NCBI GenBank assembly: GCA_031127185.1
Contig: JARIET010000176.1
Coordinates: 1 to 6,229, forward strand
Length of the DNA stretch: 6,229 nucleotides
Source: Gemmatimonadota bacterium
GTDB lineage: Bacteria > Gemmatimonadota > Gemmatimonadetes > Gemmatimonadales > Gemmatimonadaceae
Reading direction: 5' to 3'
Positions within the stretch are counted from its first letter, which is position 1. Each line of letters starts with the position of its first letter. Below are positions 1-4,427 of the stretch, in pieces. The notes beneath the pieces were generated by a model that searched no databases, was not told the DNA's origin, and saw only the letters and a list, made by a program, of their open reading frames with translations. The position numbers and the translations under genes are program-made.

Positions 1-77
1 ATACGCGGGACCGGCTAGGACGCCTCACCGACCCCACGATTTGATGCCTTCATACGGGTTTCCCCGAGTACGTCCGA

Positions 78-94
78 CATGGGAACAATGTAAC
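78..94 (+). repeat. CATGGGAACA element, copy A
   Basis: The 17 bases CATGGGAACAATGTAAC are the exact reverse complement of 3017-3033. A 17-base match is not expected by chance in about 6 kb. The first ten bases recur, reversed, at 4432-4441 inside a terminator. The function is unknown; a repeated regulatory or replication element is the simplest reading. Confidence 0.75.
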
Positions 95-97
95 ATA

Positions 98-117
98 TTG
101 CTTACTTTTGTAAACAA
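98..117 (-). repeat. imperfect palindrome after the minus gene
   Basis: TTGCTTAC and GTAAACAA flank a TTTT spacer. Read as minus-strand RNA this makes an 8-bp stem with one G-U pair and an AAAA loop, about 30 bases past the stop of the minus gene. It could end that transcript, but no U-run follows on that strand, so it may equally be an operator. Confidence 0.3.
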
Positions 118-144
118 AATTGTAGAGATTTTTATTGGTTGGAA

Positions 145-1140
145 TCACGGGGTTGCGGAAAGGCGCCCCAACAACCGCTCTACCGCGTCAACTATGGCAT
201 CACCGGCGCGGGACTCGGGAGAACGCGGAGCTGCTTGCCGTCGGCGCTCGTTCTGGGCGGCTAACGCCTTCAAGTTGTCCATGTGTGTCAGCACCGCTTG
301 TGCCGAGGCGCGGGTGCCAACCATGTCAGTTGCGGTATTGGCTGCTGCCTCCCCAACGAACGCCAGAGCAGCATCGGCCACTGCGGAATACCGTGAGTTT
401 GCAGTTCCGGGAATGTCGATCTTTGACGAAGCCCACCCCGCGGCCCCTCCGGCAGTCTGTTGTAGTTGACCCGGCAGGGACACCGGAGATCCTGTTCCGC
501 GATACTGCATTTTACGAATGTTGTAGTCCTGAGAGGAGGAGGCTACGGCCTGCACCACATCAGACGCCAGAGCTGCTGGTTGAAAACCACCGAAATACCT
601 TCCCGATGTAAAAGCCGCGGGAGATGCCGAAAAAAGGGTTTCCAAAAAGGAAGAAGCGGAGTACGGGGATAACCTGGAACGCATGCGCTCCGATACCCGC
701 GCTATATCCCCCGCTACCTCCTCCTGAGCGTCCCCCACGACCCTCGAGAATGAAGCCGCGTCATTGGTCGCCTCTACCGCCTGCTGCGTGGCGACACCCG
801 CGGCAGCTCCCCCAACATAGGCCGGTATACTCCGTCCCCGCGTAGCTAACGCCAATGTTGCCCCGCTGGCAGCTGCGGAAGCGGCGTACAGCGCACTCCC
901 GGCCAAGCGCTGTCCTTCCGTACTAGACAGTATGTACGGGGTGTTCAGCGCGCGGCGCTCGGCGGCACGCTCGATTAAGAGGGTTCCGAAATCGTCCGCT
1001 AAGCTATTCTCCCTGGATATACCGCGCATGGTGTTGCCCACCCCAACGAAGAACTCGTCTGTCCCGTTCATTATGGAGGCGTATGCTGACCTTAGATAAT
1101 CAGGAAGGCCTGGCTGTTCCGCGCGCTCGTTAGAGGACAT
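145..1140 (-). CDS. Ala/Ser-rich hypothetical protein, 331 aa
   Basis: I do not recognise this protein. Read on the minus strand, the start ATG follows AGGAGAGGAAGTGCC, a strong Shine-Dalgarno site, and the stop is TGA at 145-147. The protein is rich in Ala, Ser and Gly. Residues 79-120 form a small-residue, weakly hydrophobic stretch with GGAAAG (110-115), which could be one or two weak membrane helices or a flexible packed segment. Residues 130-157 and 285-325 are charged and probably helical (ERRRQ, AIVDAVERLLGRL). There is no signal peptide, no Cys and no catalytic motif that I can see. It is the only minus-strand gene, so it belongs to a different transcript from everything to its right. 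A phage virion or membrane-associated protein would fit the composition, but that is a guess. The reading frame itself is secure. Confidence 0.75.
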   Translation of the reverse strand: MSSNERAEQPGLPDYLRSAYASIMNGTDEFFVGVGNTMRGISRENSLADDFGTLLIERAAERRALNTPYILSSTEGQRLAGSALYAASAAASGATLALATRGRSIPAYVGGAAAGVATQQAVEATNDAASFSRVVGDAQEEVAGDIARVSERMRSRLSPYSASSFLETLFSASPAAFTSGRYFGGFQPAALASDVVQAVASSSQDYNIRKMQYRGTGSPVSLPGQLQQTAGGAAGWASSKIDIPGTANSRYSAVADAALAFVGEAAANTATDMVGTRASAQAVLTHMDNLKALAAQNERRRQAAPRSPESRAGDAIVDAVERLLGRLSATP

Positions 1141-1240
1141 GGCACTTCCTCTCCTGTCTTCCCCTCCACAGAAAGTAGCACAGGAGGAGAACAGTCAGCG
1201 ATAACAATAGGCTCATGTAGTTTTCCAAGTCCATAAAGGC

Positions 1241-1268
1241 AGTATAACACAAAGTCACCGTGCGGCAA
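1241..1268 (-). promoter_or_regulatory. candidate sigma70-type promoter for the minus gene
   Basis: On the minus strand there is a -35 like TTGCCG (1263-1268), a 16-base spacer and a -10 TATACT (1241-1246), preceded by TGT, an extended -10 feature. Transcription would begin near 1234, giving a leader of roughly 95 bases before the ATG at 1140. This is motif matching only. Confidence 0.4.
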
Positions 1269-1315
1269 TGAATATCCGCAGCCGCGGCGGGATAACACAC
1301 GGGGACATGGGTGCT

Positions 1316-1344
1316 AGTATAGTTGTTAGTTTAGTATTTTTCTA
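1316..1344 (-). promoter_or_regulatory. second, weaker minus-strand promoter candidate
   Basis: On the minus strand TATACT (1316-1321) lies 17 bases from TAGAAA (1339-1344), a four-of-six match to TTGACA. It would give a leader of about 170 bases. It is less convincing than the site at 1241-1268. Confidence 0.25.
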
Positions 1345-1367
1345 TATGGGAAATTTCCGTGGGATAT

Positions 1368-1384
1368 TTTCCCGGACCGGGAAA
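1368..1384. repeat. 7-bp palindrome, TTTCCCG / CGGGAAA
   Basis: Arms TTTCCCG (1368-1374) and CGGGAAA (1378-1384) flank GAC. No U-run follows on either strand, so this looks more like an operator or leader hairpin than a terminator. GGAAATTTCC (1350-1359) just upstream is also palindromic. Confidence 0.4.
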
Positions 1385-1441
1385 GAAAGGTAGGCGCATG
1401 CGGAGGGAGGACCCAACTTTCAATCCACCCCACCCTCAGCA

Positions 1442-1473
1442 GCGGGGTCACTATGTAGCGGTGTGATCCCCGC
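1442..1473 (+). promoter_or_regulatory. leader hairpin upstream of the 113-aa gene
   Basis: GCGGGGTCAC (1442-1451) pairs with GTGATCCCCGC (1463-1473) with one bulged T, giving a 10-bp GC-rich stem and an 11-base loop. It lies about 85 bases before the ATG at 1560 and would sit in the 5' leader of that gene. No U-run follows, so it is not a simple terminator. A role in mRNA stability or control is an inference. Confidence 0.4.
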
Positions 1474-1559
1474 GGCGGACGCCTCAAAGAATCCTTTCCT
1501 TGTGTGGGGGTTGGAGTGTGGGCAGCAATCACGCTTCCACTAACAGAAAGGCTACTCAC

Positions 1560-1901
1560 ATGTTCGCATACTCACACAAACGTTGCGTCAAGAAAGACGG
1601 ATCCATCTTCTACAAGCACTTCCTCGTCAATGAGGACAGAGCGCTTGAGTTGCGTGGTCTGGAACCTGCGGCGCAAGCGGCTCTCGACAAGAAGGCCGAA
1701 GGGCACTATGTCGCGGACGGGATCGACGTCGATCTCACCGGTGCCGACATCCGCGAAGCCCTCACAGAGGCCACGGAGTTCGAGCCCGCGCGTCCTGTCA
1801 CCTGGGCCGGCATGCCGTGCTATCAGGTCTACGGGATCAAGGCCGACTTCAGCAAGGCCACCTGGACGCAGCGTCCGTCCACAACGATCGTCGGTCTCTA
1901 A
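1560..1901 (+). CDS. hypothetical protein, 113 aa
   Basis: I do not recognise the family. The start is ATG at 1560, preceded by AGAAAGG about 9 bases upstream; an upstream in-frame alternative at 1500 lacks a site. The N-terminus is basic with an aromatic patch (KRCVKKDGSIFYKHF, residues 8-22). The middle is acidic and helical (31-75, with GIDVDLTGADIREALTEA). The C-terminal third contains WAGMPCYQVYGIKADF. There are two Cys (9 and 87) and no predicted membrane segment. It follows a leader of over 100 bases with a hairpin, and a 7-bp hairpin starts six bases after its TAA. The isolated position and structured leader suggest its own transcript with post-transcriptional control, but no function can be assigned. 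Confidence 0.7.
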   Translation: MFAYSHKRCVKKDGSIFYKHFLVNEDRALELRGLEPAAQAALDKKAEGHYVADGIDVDLTGADIREALTEATEFEPARPVTWAGMPCYQVYGIKADFSKATWTQRPSTTIVGL

Positions 1902-1907
1902 CCGGCC

Positions 1908-1933
1908 GCCCCTGGCAACAGGGGCCTGCTTTT
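1908..1933 (+). terminator. hairpin after the 113-aa gene, possible weak terminator
   Basis: GCCCCTG (1908-1914) and CAGGGGC (1919-1925) form a perfect 7-bp stem closed by a GCAA tetraloop, followed by CTGCTTTT. The U-run is short and interrupted, so termination may be partial. The stem starts six bases after the TAA stop, so it could instead act on the ribosome (see findings). Confidence 0.5.
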
Positions 1934-2242
1934 CAATCCCGACGACGGAGAAGTGCCTGGCGCAGGAGCAGCGACCCCAGGCTACCACTGATCCGGCTCC
2001 GGCTGGCCCACGTTACGGGCTATCCATTTACCGCACCGGTGTAAGCTACCGGGGCGTTGTCCAAACCCAGGACTACAAGAAGCCGCCTTACGGAATGCGG
2101 CGTCAGTCGGAGGAGCCCTCCCGTAAAGGCGAGCTCCGGCATGGGGACCATTTAGCGTTCTGGACTGCACGGCCAACCCTCGCAAGGGTACCTAATGGCA
2201 GCAAGACAGTCTGGAACGTGCTTTTAAAGAAAGGACAGAACA
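1934..2242 (+). other. structured region without an assured gene
   Basis: This gap of about 300 bases lies between the 113- and 37-residue genes. It folds readily. CGCCTTACGG (2084-2093) pairs with CCGTAAAGGCG (2121-2131) with one bulged A. GCCA and ACCCT (2172-2180) pair with AGGGT and TGGC (2185-2199) as a two-part stem with a CGCA loop. GTCC / GGAC and GCCC / GGGC make smaller stems. An open frame also crosses it (listed separately). No tRNA fold was found. It may be a structured leader or a small RNA. Confidence 0.35.
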
Positions 2243-2271
2243 ATGCCACAGGAACTCAAGGACCTCTATGA
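1957..2271 (+). CDS. uncertain open frame, about 104 aa, no ordinary start
   Basis: This frame stays open to TGA at 2269-2271 and has protein-like composition in its middle, for example YGLSIYRTGVSYRGVV followed by QTQDYKKPPYGMRRQ. No ATG, GTG or TTG has a ribosome binding site. The only well-placed site is GGAG (1947-1950), six bases before a CTG at 1957, a rare start. The first in-frame ATG is at 2095 with no site, giving 58 residues. The end overlaps the next gene by 29 bases. It could also be reached by a +1 shift from the 113-residue gene, or be a chance open frame in GC-rich structured RNA. I favour chance or a decayed gene over a functional one. Confidence 0.2.
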   Translation: MAQEQRPQATTDPAPAGPRYGLSIYRTGVSYRGVVQTQDYKKPPYGMRRQSEEPSRKGELRHGDHLAFWTARPTLARVPNGSKTVWNVLLKKGQNNATGTQGPL

Positions 2272-2356
2272 ACGGCAGGTTGAAGAACTTGCCGCCAGCC
2301 ACCCGGATTGGGACGAGCTGGAGATCGTGGAACGTGCGATCAGCGTCGCACAGTAG
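2243..2356 (+). CDS. small acidic protein, 37 aa
   Basis: This short gene runs from ATG at 2243 to TAG at 2354-2356. AAAGAAAGGACAG sits just upstream as a good Shine-Dalgarno site, and a textbook terminator begins seven bases after the stop. The protein begins MPQELKDLYERQVEELA and continues with SHPDWDELEIVERAI. It should be almost wholly alpha-helical and amphipathic, with 11 Asp/Glu residues against 4 Lys/Arg. It has no Cys or membrane segment. It could bind a partner protein as a helix pair, but no family is recognised. The neat start and terminator are the main reasons to accept it despite its size. Confidence 0.65.
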   Translation: MPQELKDLYERQVEELAASHPDWDELEIVERAISVAQ

Positions 2357-2362
2357 CCATGC

Positions 2363-2388
2363 CCCCTCGCGAGAGGGGATTTTTTTAT
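2363..2388 (+). terminator. intrinsic terminator
   Basis: CCCCTC (2363-2368) and GAGGGG (2373-2378) form a perfect 6-bp stem with a GCGA (GNRA) tetraloop, followed at once by ATTTTTTTAT. It closes the transcript carrying the 37-residue gene and isolates the repeat island downstream. Confidence 0.85.
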
Positions 2389-2395
2389 AGAAGAT

Positions 2396-2464
2396 GCGAC
2401 CATGTAGTCCGGTAACAGGGTAGCACGGTAGCACGGTAGCAAGGTTGCCCGGGAACATGGTCGC
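2396..2464. repeat. 8-bp phased array inside perfect 10-bp inverted arms
   Basis: GCGACCATGT (2396-2405) and ACATGGTCGC (2455-2464) are perfect inverted arms. Between them lie consecutive 8-bp units in strict register: GGTAACAG, GGTAGCAC, GGTAGCAC, GGTAGCAA, GGTTGCCC and GGGAACAT (2411-2458). The outer units are degenerate and the inner ones identical or nearly so, as expected of a tandem array that expanded from the middle. It could form a long stem-loop or serve as a multi-site protein target. Confidence 0.75.
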
Positions 2465-2467
2465 GAT

Positions 2468-2530
2468 ATCGTTAATCCGTTAAATCGAATCGTTAATTCG
2501 TTAAATCGAATCGTTAATTCGTTAAATTCT
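2468..2530 (+). repeat. three tandem 21-bp iterons
   Basis: Three units occupy 2468-2488, 2489-2509 and 2510-2530. Each contains the 14-bp core CGTTAATYCGTTAA, with two CGTTAA hexamers 8 bp apart. The 21-bp period is two helical turns, so proteins bound to successive units would lie on the same DNA face. The first unit has C where the other two have T in the core; the third diverges only at its last four bases. Confidence 0.9.
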
Positions 2531-2552
2531 CATTGTTGCGAAGAAACAGGGA

Positions 2553-2570
2553 CGATTTAACGAATTAACG
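2553..2570 (-). repeat. inverted copy of the iteron core
   Basis: These 18 bases are the exact reverse complement of 2491-2508 in the second iteron. This gives a long inverted repeat with a spacer of about 44 bases. Against the third iteron, 16 bases match with a 27-base spacer. It adds two TTAACG hexamers 8 bp apart in the opposite orientation. Confidence 0.85.
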
Positions 2571-2582
2571 GATAGGGCTATT

Positions 2583-2596
2583 CGTTAATTCGTTAA
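2583..2596 (+). repeat. fifth iteron core
   Basis: CGTTAATTCGTTAA again carries two hexamers 8 bp apart. It is followed by TTCTCA, as in the third iteron, where AAATTCTCA occurs. In total there are ten CGTTAA hexamers in five pairs between 2470 and 2596. Confidence 0.85.
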
Positions 2597-2685
2597 TTCT
2601 CACTTTGTAGAAAGTATATCCCTTCATATCCCATCACGTCTCCTCCTCGCACCTTGCTAGGATCGTTCTGGGATATGAAACTTGT

Positions 2686-2719
2686 AGAATATATTAATAA
2701 TTATTGTACTTTATATAAC
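2686..2719. other. AT-rich tract, possible unwinding element
   Basis: About 34 bases are almost entirely A/T, with only one G and one C near the centre. They are flanked on both sides by TATCCC / GGGATA motifs. A tract like this beside iterons is the usual DNA-unwinding element arrangement of replication origins, but AT-rich promoter spacers look similar. Confidence 0.4.
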
Positions 2720-2777
2720 TACACTCCACTCCTACACACCCCATGATGGGATACGATTTCAAAAACACGGTTCCAGT

Positions 2778-2791
2778 GCGACCATGTTCCC
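2778..2791 (-). repeat. third copy of the array arm
   Basis: GCGACCATGTTCCC is the exact reverse complement of 2451-2464, and its first ten bases repeat the left arm at 2396-2405. The segment bracketed by 2451-2464 and this copy contains all the CGTTAA iterons and the AT-rich tract. Confidence 0.75.
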
Positions 2792-3016
2792 AGGCCACCC
2801 GGCCCCCTCCGTGGCTACAAGTCTTACGAAAACGCCACGTATCCCATCAAACCGCCCTCGCACCTTTGCAACATATTACATTGCAACCACTTACAAGATG
2901 GTGATGGGAGATGATGGGAGATAAAACAGCATTTTGCGTATCCTCGCACCCCCGCAACTCGTTGAATTGCAACTACTTAGCCTGCAGGGAGACGACAACT
3001 TGTTGTAACTCAACAC

Positions 3017-3042
3017 GTTACATTGTTCCCATGCTACCCTGT
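3017..3042 (-). repeat. CATGGGAACA element, copy C
   Basis: Bases 3017-3033 are the exact reverse complement of 78-94. The next part, TGCTACCCTGT (3032-3042), is the exact reverse complement of 2415-2425 at the start of the 8-bp array. Read on the minus strand this copy is ACAGGGTAGCA joined directly to TGGGAACA. The array at 2411-2458 looks like the same element expanded with extra 8-bp units. Confidence 0.7.
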
Positions 3043-3089
3043 ACCCCTGCTCATTAAAAACTTTATTATTTCATGAAACACTTGTTGAC

Positions 3090-3115
3090 ACACTGTACGT
3101 TTTATGAGACAGTGT
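3090..3115. promoter_or_regulatory. inverted repeat ACACTGT / ACAGTGT before a start codon
   Basis: ACACTGT (3090-3096) and ACAGTGT (3109-3115) are perfect 7-bp inverted arms with a 12-base spacer, ending four bases before the ATG at 3120. TTGACA at 3085-3090 overlaps the left arm and is a perfect -35 match, but no good -10 lies at the right distance. An operator or an RNA hairpin covering the ribosome site would both fit. Confidence 0.5.
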
Positions 3116-3119
3116 AACC

Positions 3120-3311
3120 ATGAATACATTAACTCCGTCAGAGCATGCTGCGGCCCTGGGTAAACTGGGCCGCGGGAAACCCCGAACCATAACCCCCGAA
3201 GATCGCGCCAGGCGACAGGCGCACGCTGTAACCATGTCCAAGCGCCGCCTGGAGCGTCTGCACGCGCTGGAGCAGTTCTATAAAGAGCACCATGACGGGA
3301 GGCTCCCCTGA
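3120..3311 (+). CDS. small basic hypothetical protein, 63 aa
   Basis: The start is ATG at 3120 and the stop TGA at 3309-3311. Only a weak GAGA lies upstream, so translation may be leaderless or controlled by the inverted repeat at 3090-3115. The protein is strongly basic in the middle (GKLGRGKPRTITPEDRARR, residues 14-32) and likely helical after that (SKRRLERLHALEQFYKEHH, residues 40-58). The G-rich basic turn followed by TPEDRARR loosely resembles small phage proteins of the 'GG-KAR...TPE-R' type, which are thought to bind nucleic acid, but no family is assigned. It is the first gene after the repeat island, so it could act on those repeats; this is inference from position only. Confidence 0.6.
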   Translation: MNTLTPSEHAAALGKLGRGKPRTITPEDRARRQAHAVTMSKRRLERLHALEQFYKEHHDGRLP

Positions 3312-3360
3312 GACGTTATAGGATACGGACTATCCGACCATCTTACATAGAAAGGAAAAC

Positions 3361-3636
3361 ATGAAAAAGATATCGCCGTATACACGCCTTTTGATTGTCT
3401 TCAACAACTGGGCAAATAGTGTACTGAACCGGGAGTATATCCCAATGTGGAAGTATCTGGTGACGGACATGCGCTCGGGTAAATGGGAAATAGAGCATTT
3501 GTACCACCGCACCGCTGCGGCCCAGCAACTGGGCTACGTGGTTTATCTGCACGCCAAGGACGACGGCCTGGTTGTAGGGTACCTCAAGAAATTGCCGGGG
3601 AAACCGCAGGTTCTGGATATTATGGAGAACTCATGA
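3361..3636 (+). CDS. hypothetical protein, 91 aa
   Basis: The start ATG at 3361 follows AGAAAGGAAAAC, a strong Shine-Dalgarno site. A 49-base gap separates it from the 63-residue gene; that gap has a small stem, GGATA / TATCC at 3321-3335. The protein is mixed alpha/beta, with a basic N-terminus, aromatics (NNWANSVLNREYIPMWKYL, residues 15-33) and a C-terminal segment reading YVVYLHAKDDGLVVGYLKKL (59-78), which looks like two beta strands joined by a turn. There are no Cys residues, and no catalytic motif or membrane helix is evident. Its stop overlaps the start of the next gene as ATGA, implying coupled translation with the small membrane protein. I do not recognise the family. Confidence 0.7.
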   Translation: MKKISPYTRLLIVFNNWANSVLNREYIPMWKYLVTDMRSGKWEIEHLYHRTAAAQQLGYVVYLHAKDDGLVVGYLKKLPGKPQVLDIMENS

Positions 3637-3833
3637 AAAAGACATTGAAAACATCGCTGGATCTGACAATACTGGTCGGATCGGCATTTCTCGTGGCGCA
3701 CATAATCTACTTGATTATGACGGAAACGACCACGAAGCAGTTGACGACCGCCGGGCTGTGCTGCTTAGTTCTCGTGATCGTAATCGGGATCGTTGAGTTG
3801 ATGAACAGCTTTCAGGGCCCAAAAGGGGCCTGA
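3633..3833 (+). CDS. small two-helix membrane protein, 66 aa
   Basis: I chose the ATG at 3633 because it forms a 4-base ATGA overlap with the preceding stop and has GGAG at 3624-3627. An in-frame start at 3483 would place 50 unrelated residues over the neighbouring gene. Residues 11-29 (LTILVGSAFLVAHIIYLIM) and roughly 36-57 (LTTAGLCCLVLVIVIGIVEL) are two membrane helices, with a basic N-terminus (MKKTLK) and a short loop carrying TETTTKQ. The C-terminus is short and basic. Small two-helix proteins in phages include holins, antiholins and superinfection-exclusion proteins. No lysin or spanin gene is adjacent, so a holin role is not supported. Its coupling to the 91-residue gene suggests the two products act together. 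Confidence 0.7.
   Translation: MKKTLKTSLDLTILVGSAFLVAHIIYLIMTETTTKQLTTAGLCCLVLVIVIGIVELMNSFQGPKGA
3813..3832 (+). repeat. hairpin across the stop of the membrane-protein gene
   Basis: CAGGGCCC and GGGGCCTG flank an AAAA loop and form an 8-position stem with one G-G mismatch. No U-run follows, so it is not an intrinsic terminator. It could slow ribosomes or protect mRNA before the next gene, whose AAGGAG site begins seven bases later. Confidence 0.35.
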
Positions 3834-3849
3834 TATAAGGAGAAACAGC

Positions 3850-3984
3850 ATGAAGAACACGCGCGCACAACGTAAGAAGGCACGTCGGAAACAGTCCTGT
3901 AAGGAGTTAGGGATCCCCTTCGTGAACAACGACGGCGAGATCAACAAGGCCTTCCAGACGCAACGGGAGAAACGCCATGTTTAG
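3850..3984 (+). CDS. small basic protein, 44 aa
   Basis: The ATG at 3850 follows ATAAGGAGAAACAGC, one of the strongest ribosome sites in the window; the stop is TAG at 3982-3984. The N-terminus is very basic (MKNTRAQRKKARRKQ), like an RNA- or DNA-binding arm. It is followed by SCKELGIPFVNNDGEINKAF and a basic end. A single Cys is at residue 17. It overlaps the next gene by eight bases, and the next gene's ribosome site lies inside this frame, so translation is probably coupled. No family is recognised. The arginine/lysine arm suggests nucleic acid contact, but that is composition only. Confidence 0.65.
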   Translation: MKNTRAQRKKARRKQSCKELGIPFVNNDGEINKAFQTQREKRHV

Positions 3985-4417
3985 CTTCGGCCTGCGCTTG
4001 CCGGCCGACAAGGGCCTCACCCCGGTCATGGGGTGGGGCGCCCGTGCGATCTACGGGCCAAACGACTATCTGGACCTGCTGCCCGACCGGCAGAGCTTCA
4101 TTGGGCCGGATACGCCGGATCCGCTGCTGGAGAGTAACTTCATCTACTGGGTGAACAAGGCGGCCCTGCCGCTCTTGCGGAACTGGATGAAGAAGGGCTG
4201 TACCGGATCCTCCAGCTACCAGGTGTTCGAGATCCACTCGGTGGCCTCGGAGACCCACCTGTACACCATGCTGGCTTCGCCACAGGGAAGCTATGGCTAC
4301 ATGTACATTGGCGCCTTTGTGCTGCCGCTGGAGCAGAAACAGGCTTTCCTGGAGCACGTGGACGCGCTTCGAACGGCCGCGGATGCCGCGGAGAAGAACC
4401 GTTATGGCAAGCGATAG
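3977..4417 (+). CDS. hypothetical protein, 146 aa
   Basis: The ATG at 3977 follows CGGGAGAAACGCC and overlaps the preceding stop by eight bases. The protein is soluble and rich in aromatics. It opens with MFSFGLRLPADKGLTPVMGW (residues 1-20) and a Gly/Pro-rich stretch containing YGPNDYLDLLPDRQSF (26-41). A central helix is likely (ESNFIYWVNKAALPLLRNWMKKG, approximately 52-74, here described in part only). A beta-like segment follows (SSYQVFEIHSVASE, 79-92) and then a C-terminal amphipathic helix (LEQKQAFLEHVDALRTAAD, 118-136). A single Cys is at 75. I do not recognise the family and see no catalytic signature. It is the last gene before a strong terminator, closing the five-gene block that begins at 3120. 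Confidence 0.75.
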   Translation: MFSFGLRLPADKGLTPVMGWGARAIYGPNDYLDLLPDRQSFIGPDTPDPLLESNFIYWVNKAALPLLRNWMKKGCTGSSSYQVFEIHSVASETHLYTMLASPQGSYGYMYIGAFVLPLEQKQAFLEHVDALRTAADAAEKNRYGKR

Positions 4418-4427
4418 TACCCGGAGT

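Larger units (their letters stand above)
1..144. other. left-edge non-coding stretch
   Basis: No gene is supported here. It lies downstream of the stop of the minus-strand gene at 145-1140. It holds a copy of the CATGGGAACA element at 78-94 and an imperfect palindrome at 98-117, listed separately. Plus-strand open frames starting here run into the minus gene and look like its shadows. Confidence 0.5.
1141..1559. other. divergent intergenic region
   Basis: This 419-base gap separates the minus gene from the plus gene at 1560. It contains two minus-strand promoter candidates (1241-1268 and 1316-1344) and two palindromic structures (1368-1384 and 1442-1473). I found no coding sequence with a usable ribosome binding site. 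A minus-strand frame over 1092-1298 starts at GTG with no Shine-Dalgarno site and runs into the 331-residue gene. Confidence 0.55.
2616..2921. repeat. dispersed TATCCC / GATGGGA motifs in both orientations
   Basis: ATATCCC lies at 2616-2622 and 2626-2632, and its reverse complement at 2670-2676. TGATGGGATACG at 2744-2755 is the exact reverse complement of 2838-2849. TGATGGGAGA occurs twice in tandem at 2902-2921. The sites share a TCCCATC core and flank the AT-rich tract. They look like repeated binding sites for a DNA-binding protein distinct from the CGTTAA family. Confidence 0.65.
2645..2950 (+). repeat. three direct copies of CCTCGCACC
   Basis: CCTCGCACC occurs at 2645-2653, 2856-2864 and 2942-2950. 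The first two continue as CTTGC or CTTTGC and the third as CCCGC. The second and third copies are also followed by a related TTGCAACYACTTAS (2881-2894 and 2967-2980), so a longer segment of roughly 85 bases may be an old direct duplication. Confidence 0.6.
2389..3119. other. repeat-dense non-coding island, possible origin or partition region
   Basis: No convincing gene is present on either strand over about 730 bases. It begins directly after a terminator and ends at the ATG of the next gene. It contains an inverted-arm array (2396-2464), paired CGTTAA repeats (2468-2596), an AT-rich tract (2686-2719), TATCCC and GATGGGA motifs in both orientations (2616-2921), three CCTCGCACC copies (2645-2950) and an element copy at 3017-3042. 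Directly repeated iterons next to an AT-rich tract are typical of replication origins of plasmids and some phages. Partition sites and dense operator regions look alike, so the role is inferred. No replication-initiator gene is visible in the window. Confidence 0.5.

Noticed and set aside
41..611. Plus-strand frames opposite the end of the minus gene
   Set aside because: They run against a gene with a strong start, lack ribosome sites, and have compositions typical of reverse-frame artefacts.
1092..1298. Minus-strand 68-residue frame upstream of the 331-residue gene
   Set aside because: It starts at GTG with no ribosome site, overlaps the well-supported gene by 49 bases, and contains one of the promoter candidates.
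1572..1988. Minus-strand frame opposite the 113-residue gene
   Set aside because: It is a mirror of a GC-rich plus gene, with no ribosome site or sensible start.
2036..2135. tRNA or tmRNA in the structured stretch
   Set aside because: No T-loop GTTCRA-type sequence, no acceptor pairing at the right spacing and no CCA-adjacent stem could be found.
2468..2596. CRISPR-like array
   Set aside because: The units are directly adjacent without unique spacers, only 21 bp long, and no cas gene is visible.
3633..3833. Holin assignment for the two-helix membrane protein
   Set aside because: Two helices alone are not diagnostic, and no endolysin or spanin gene is next to it.
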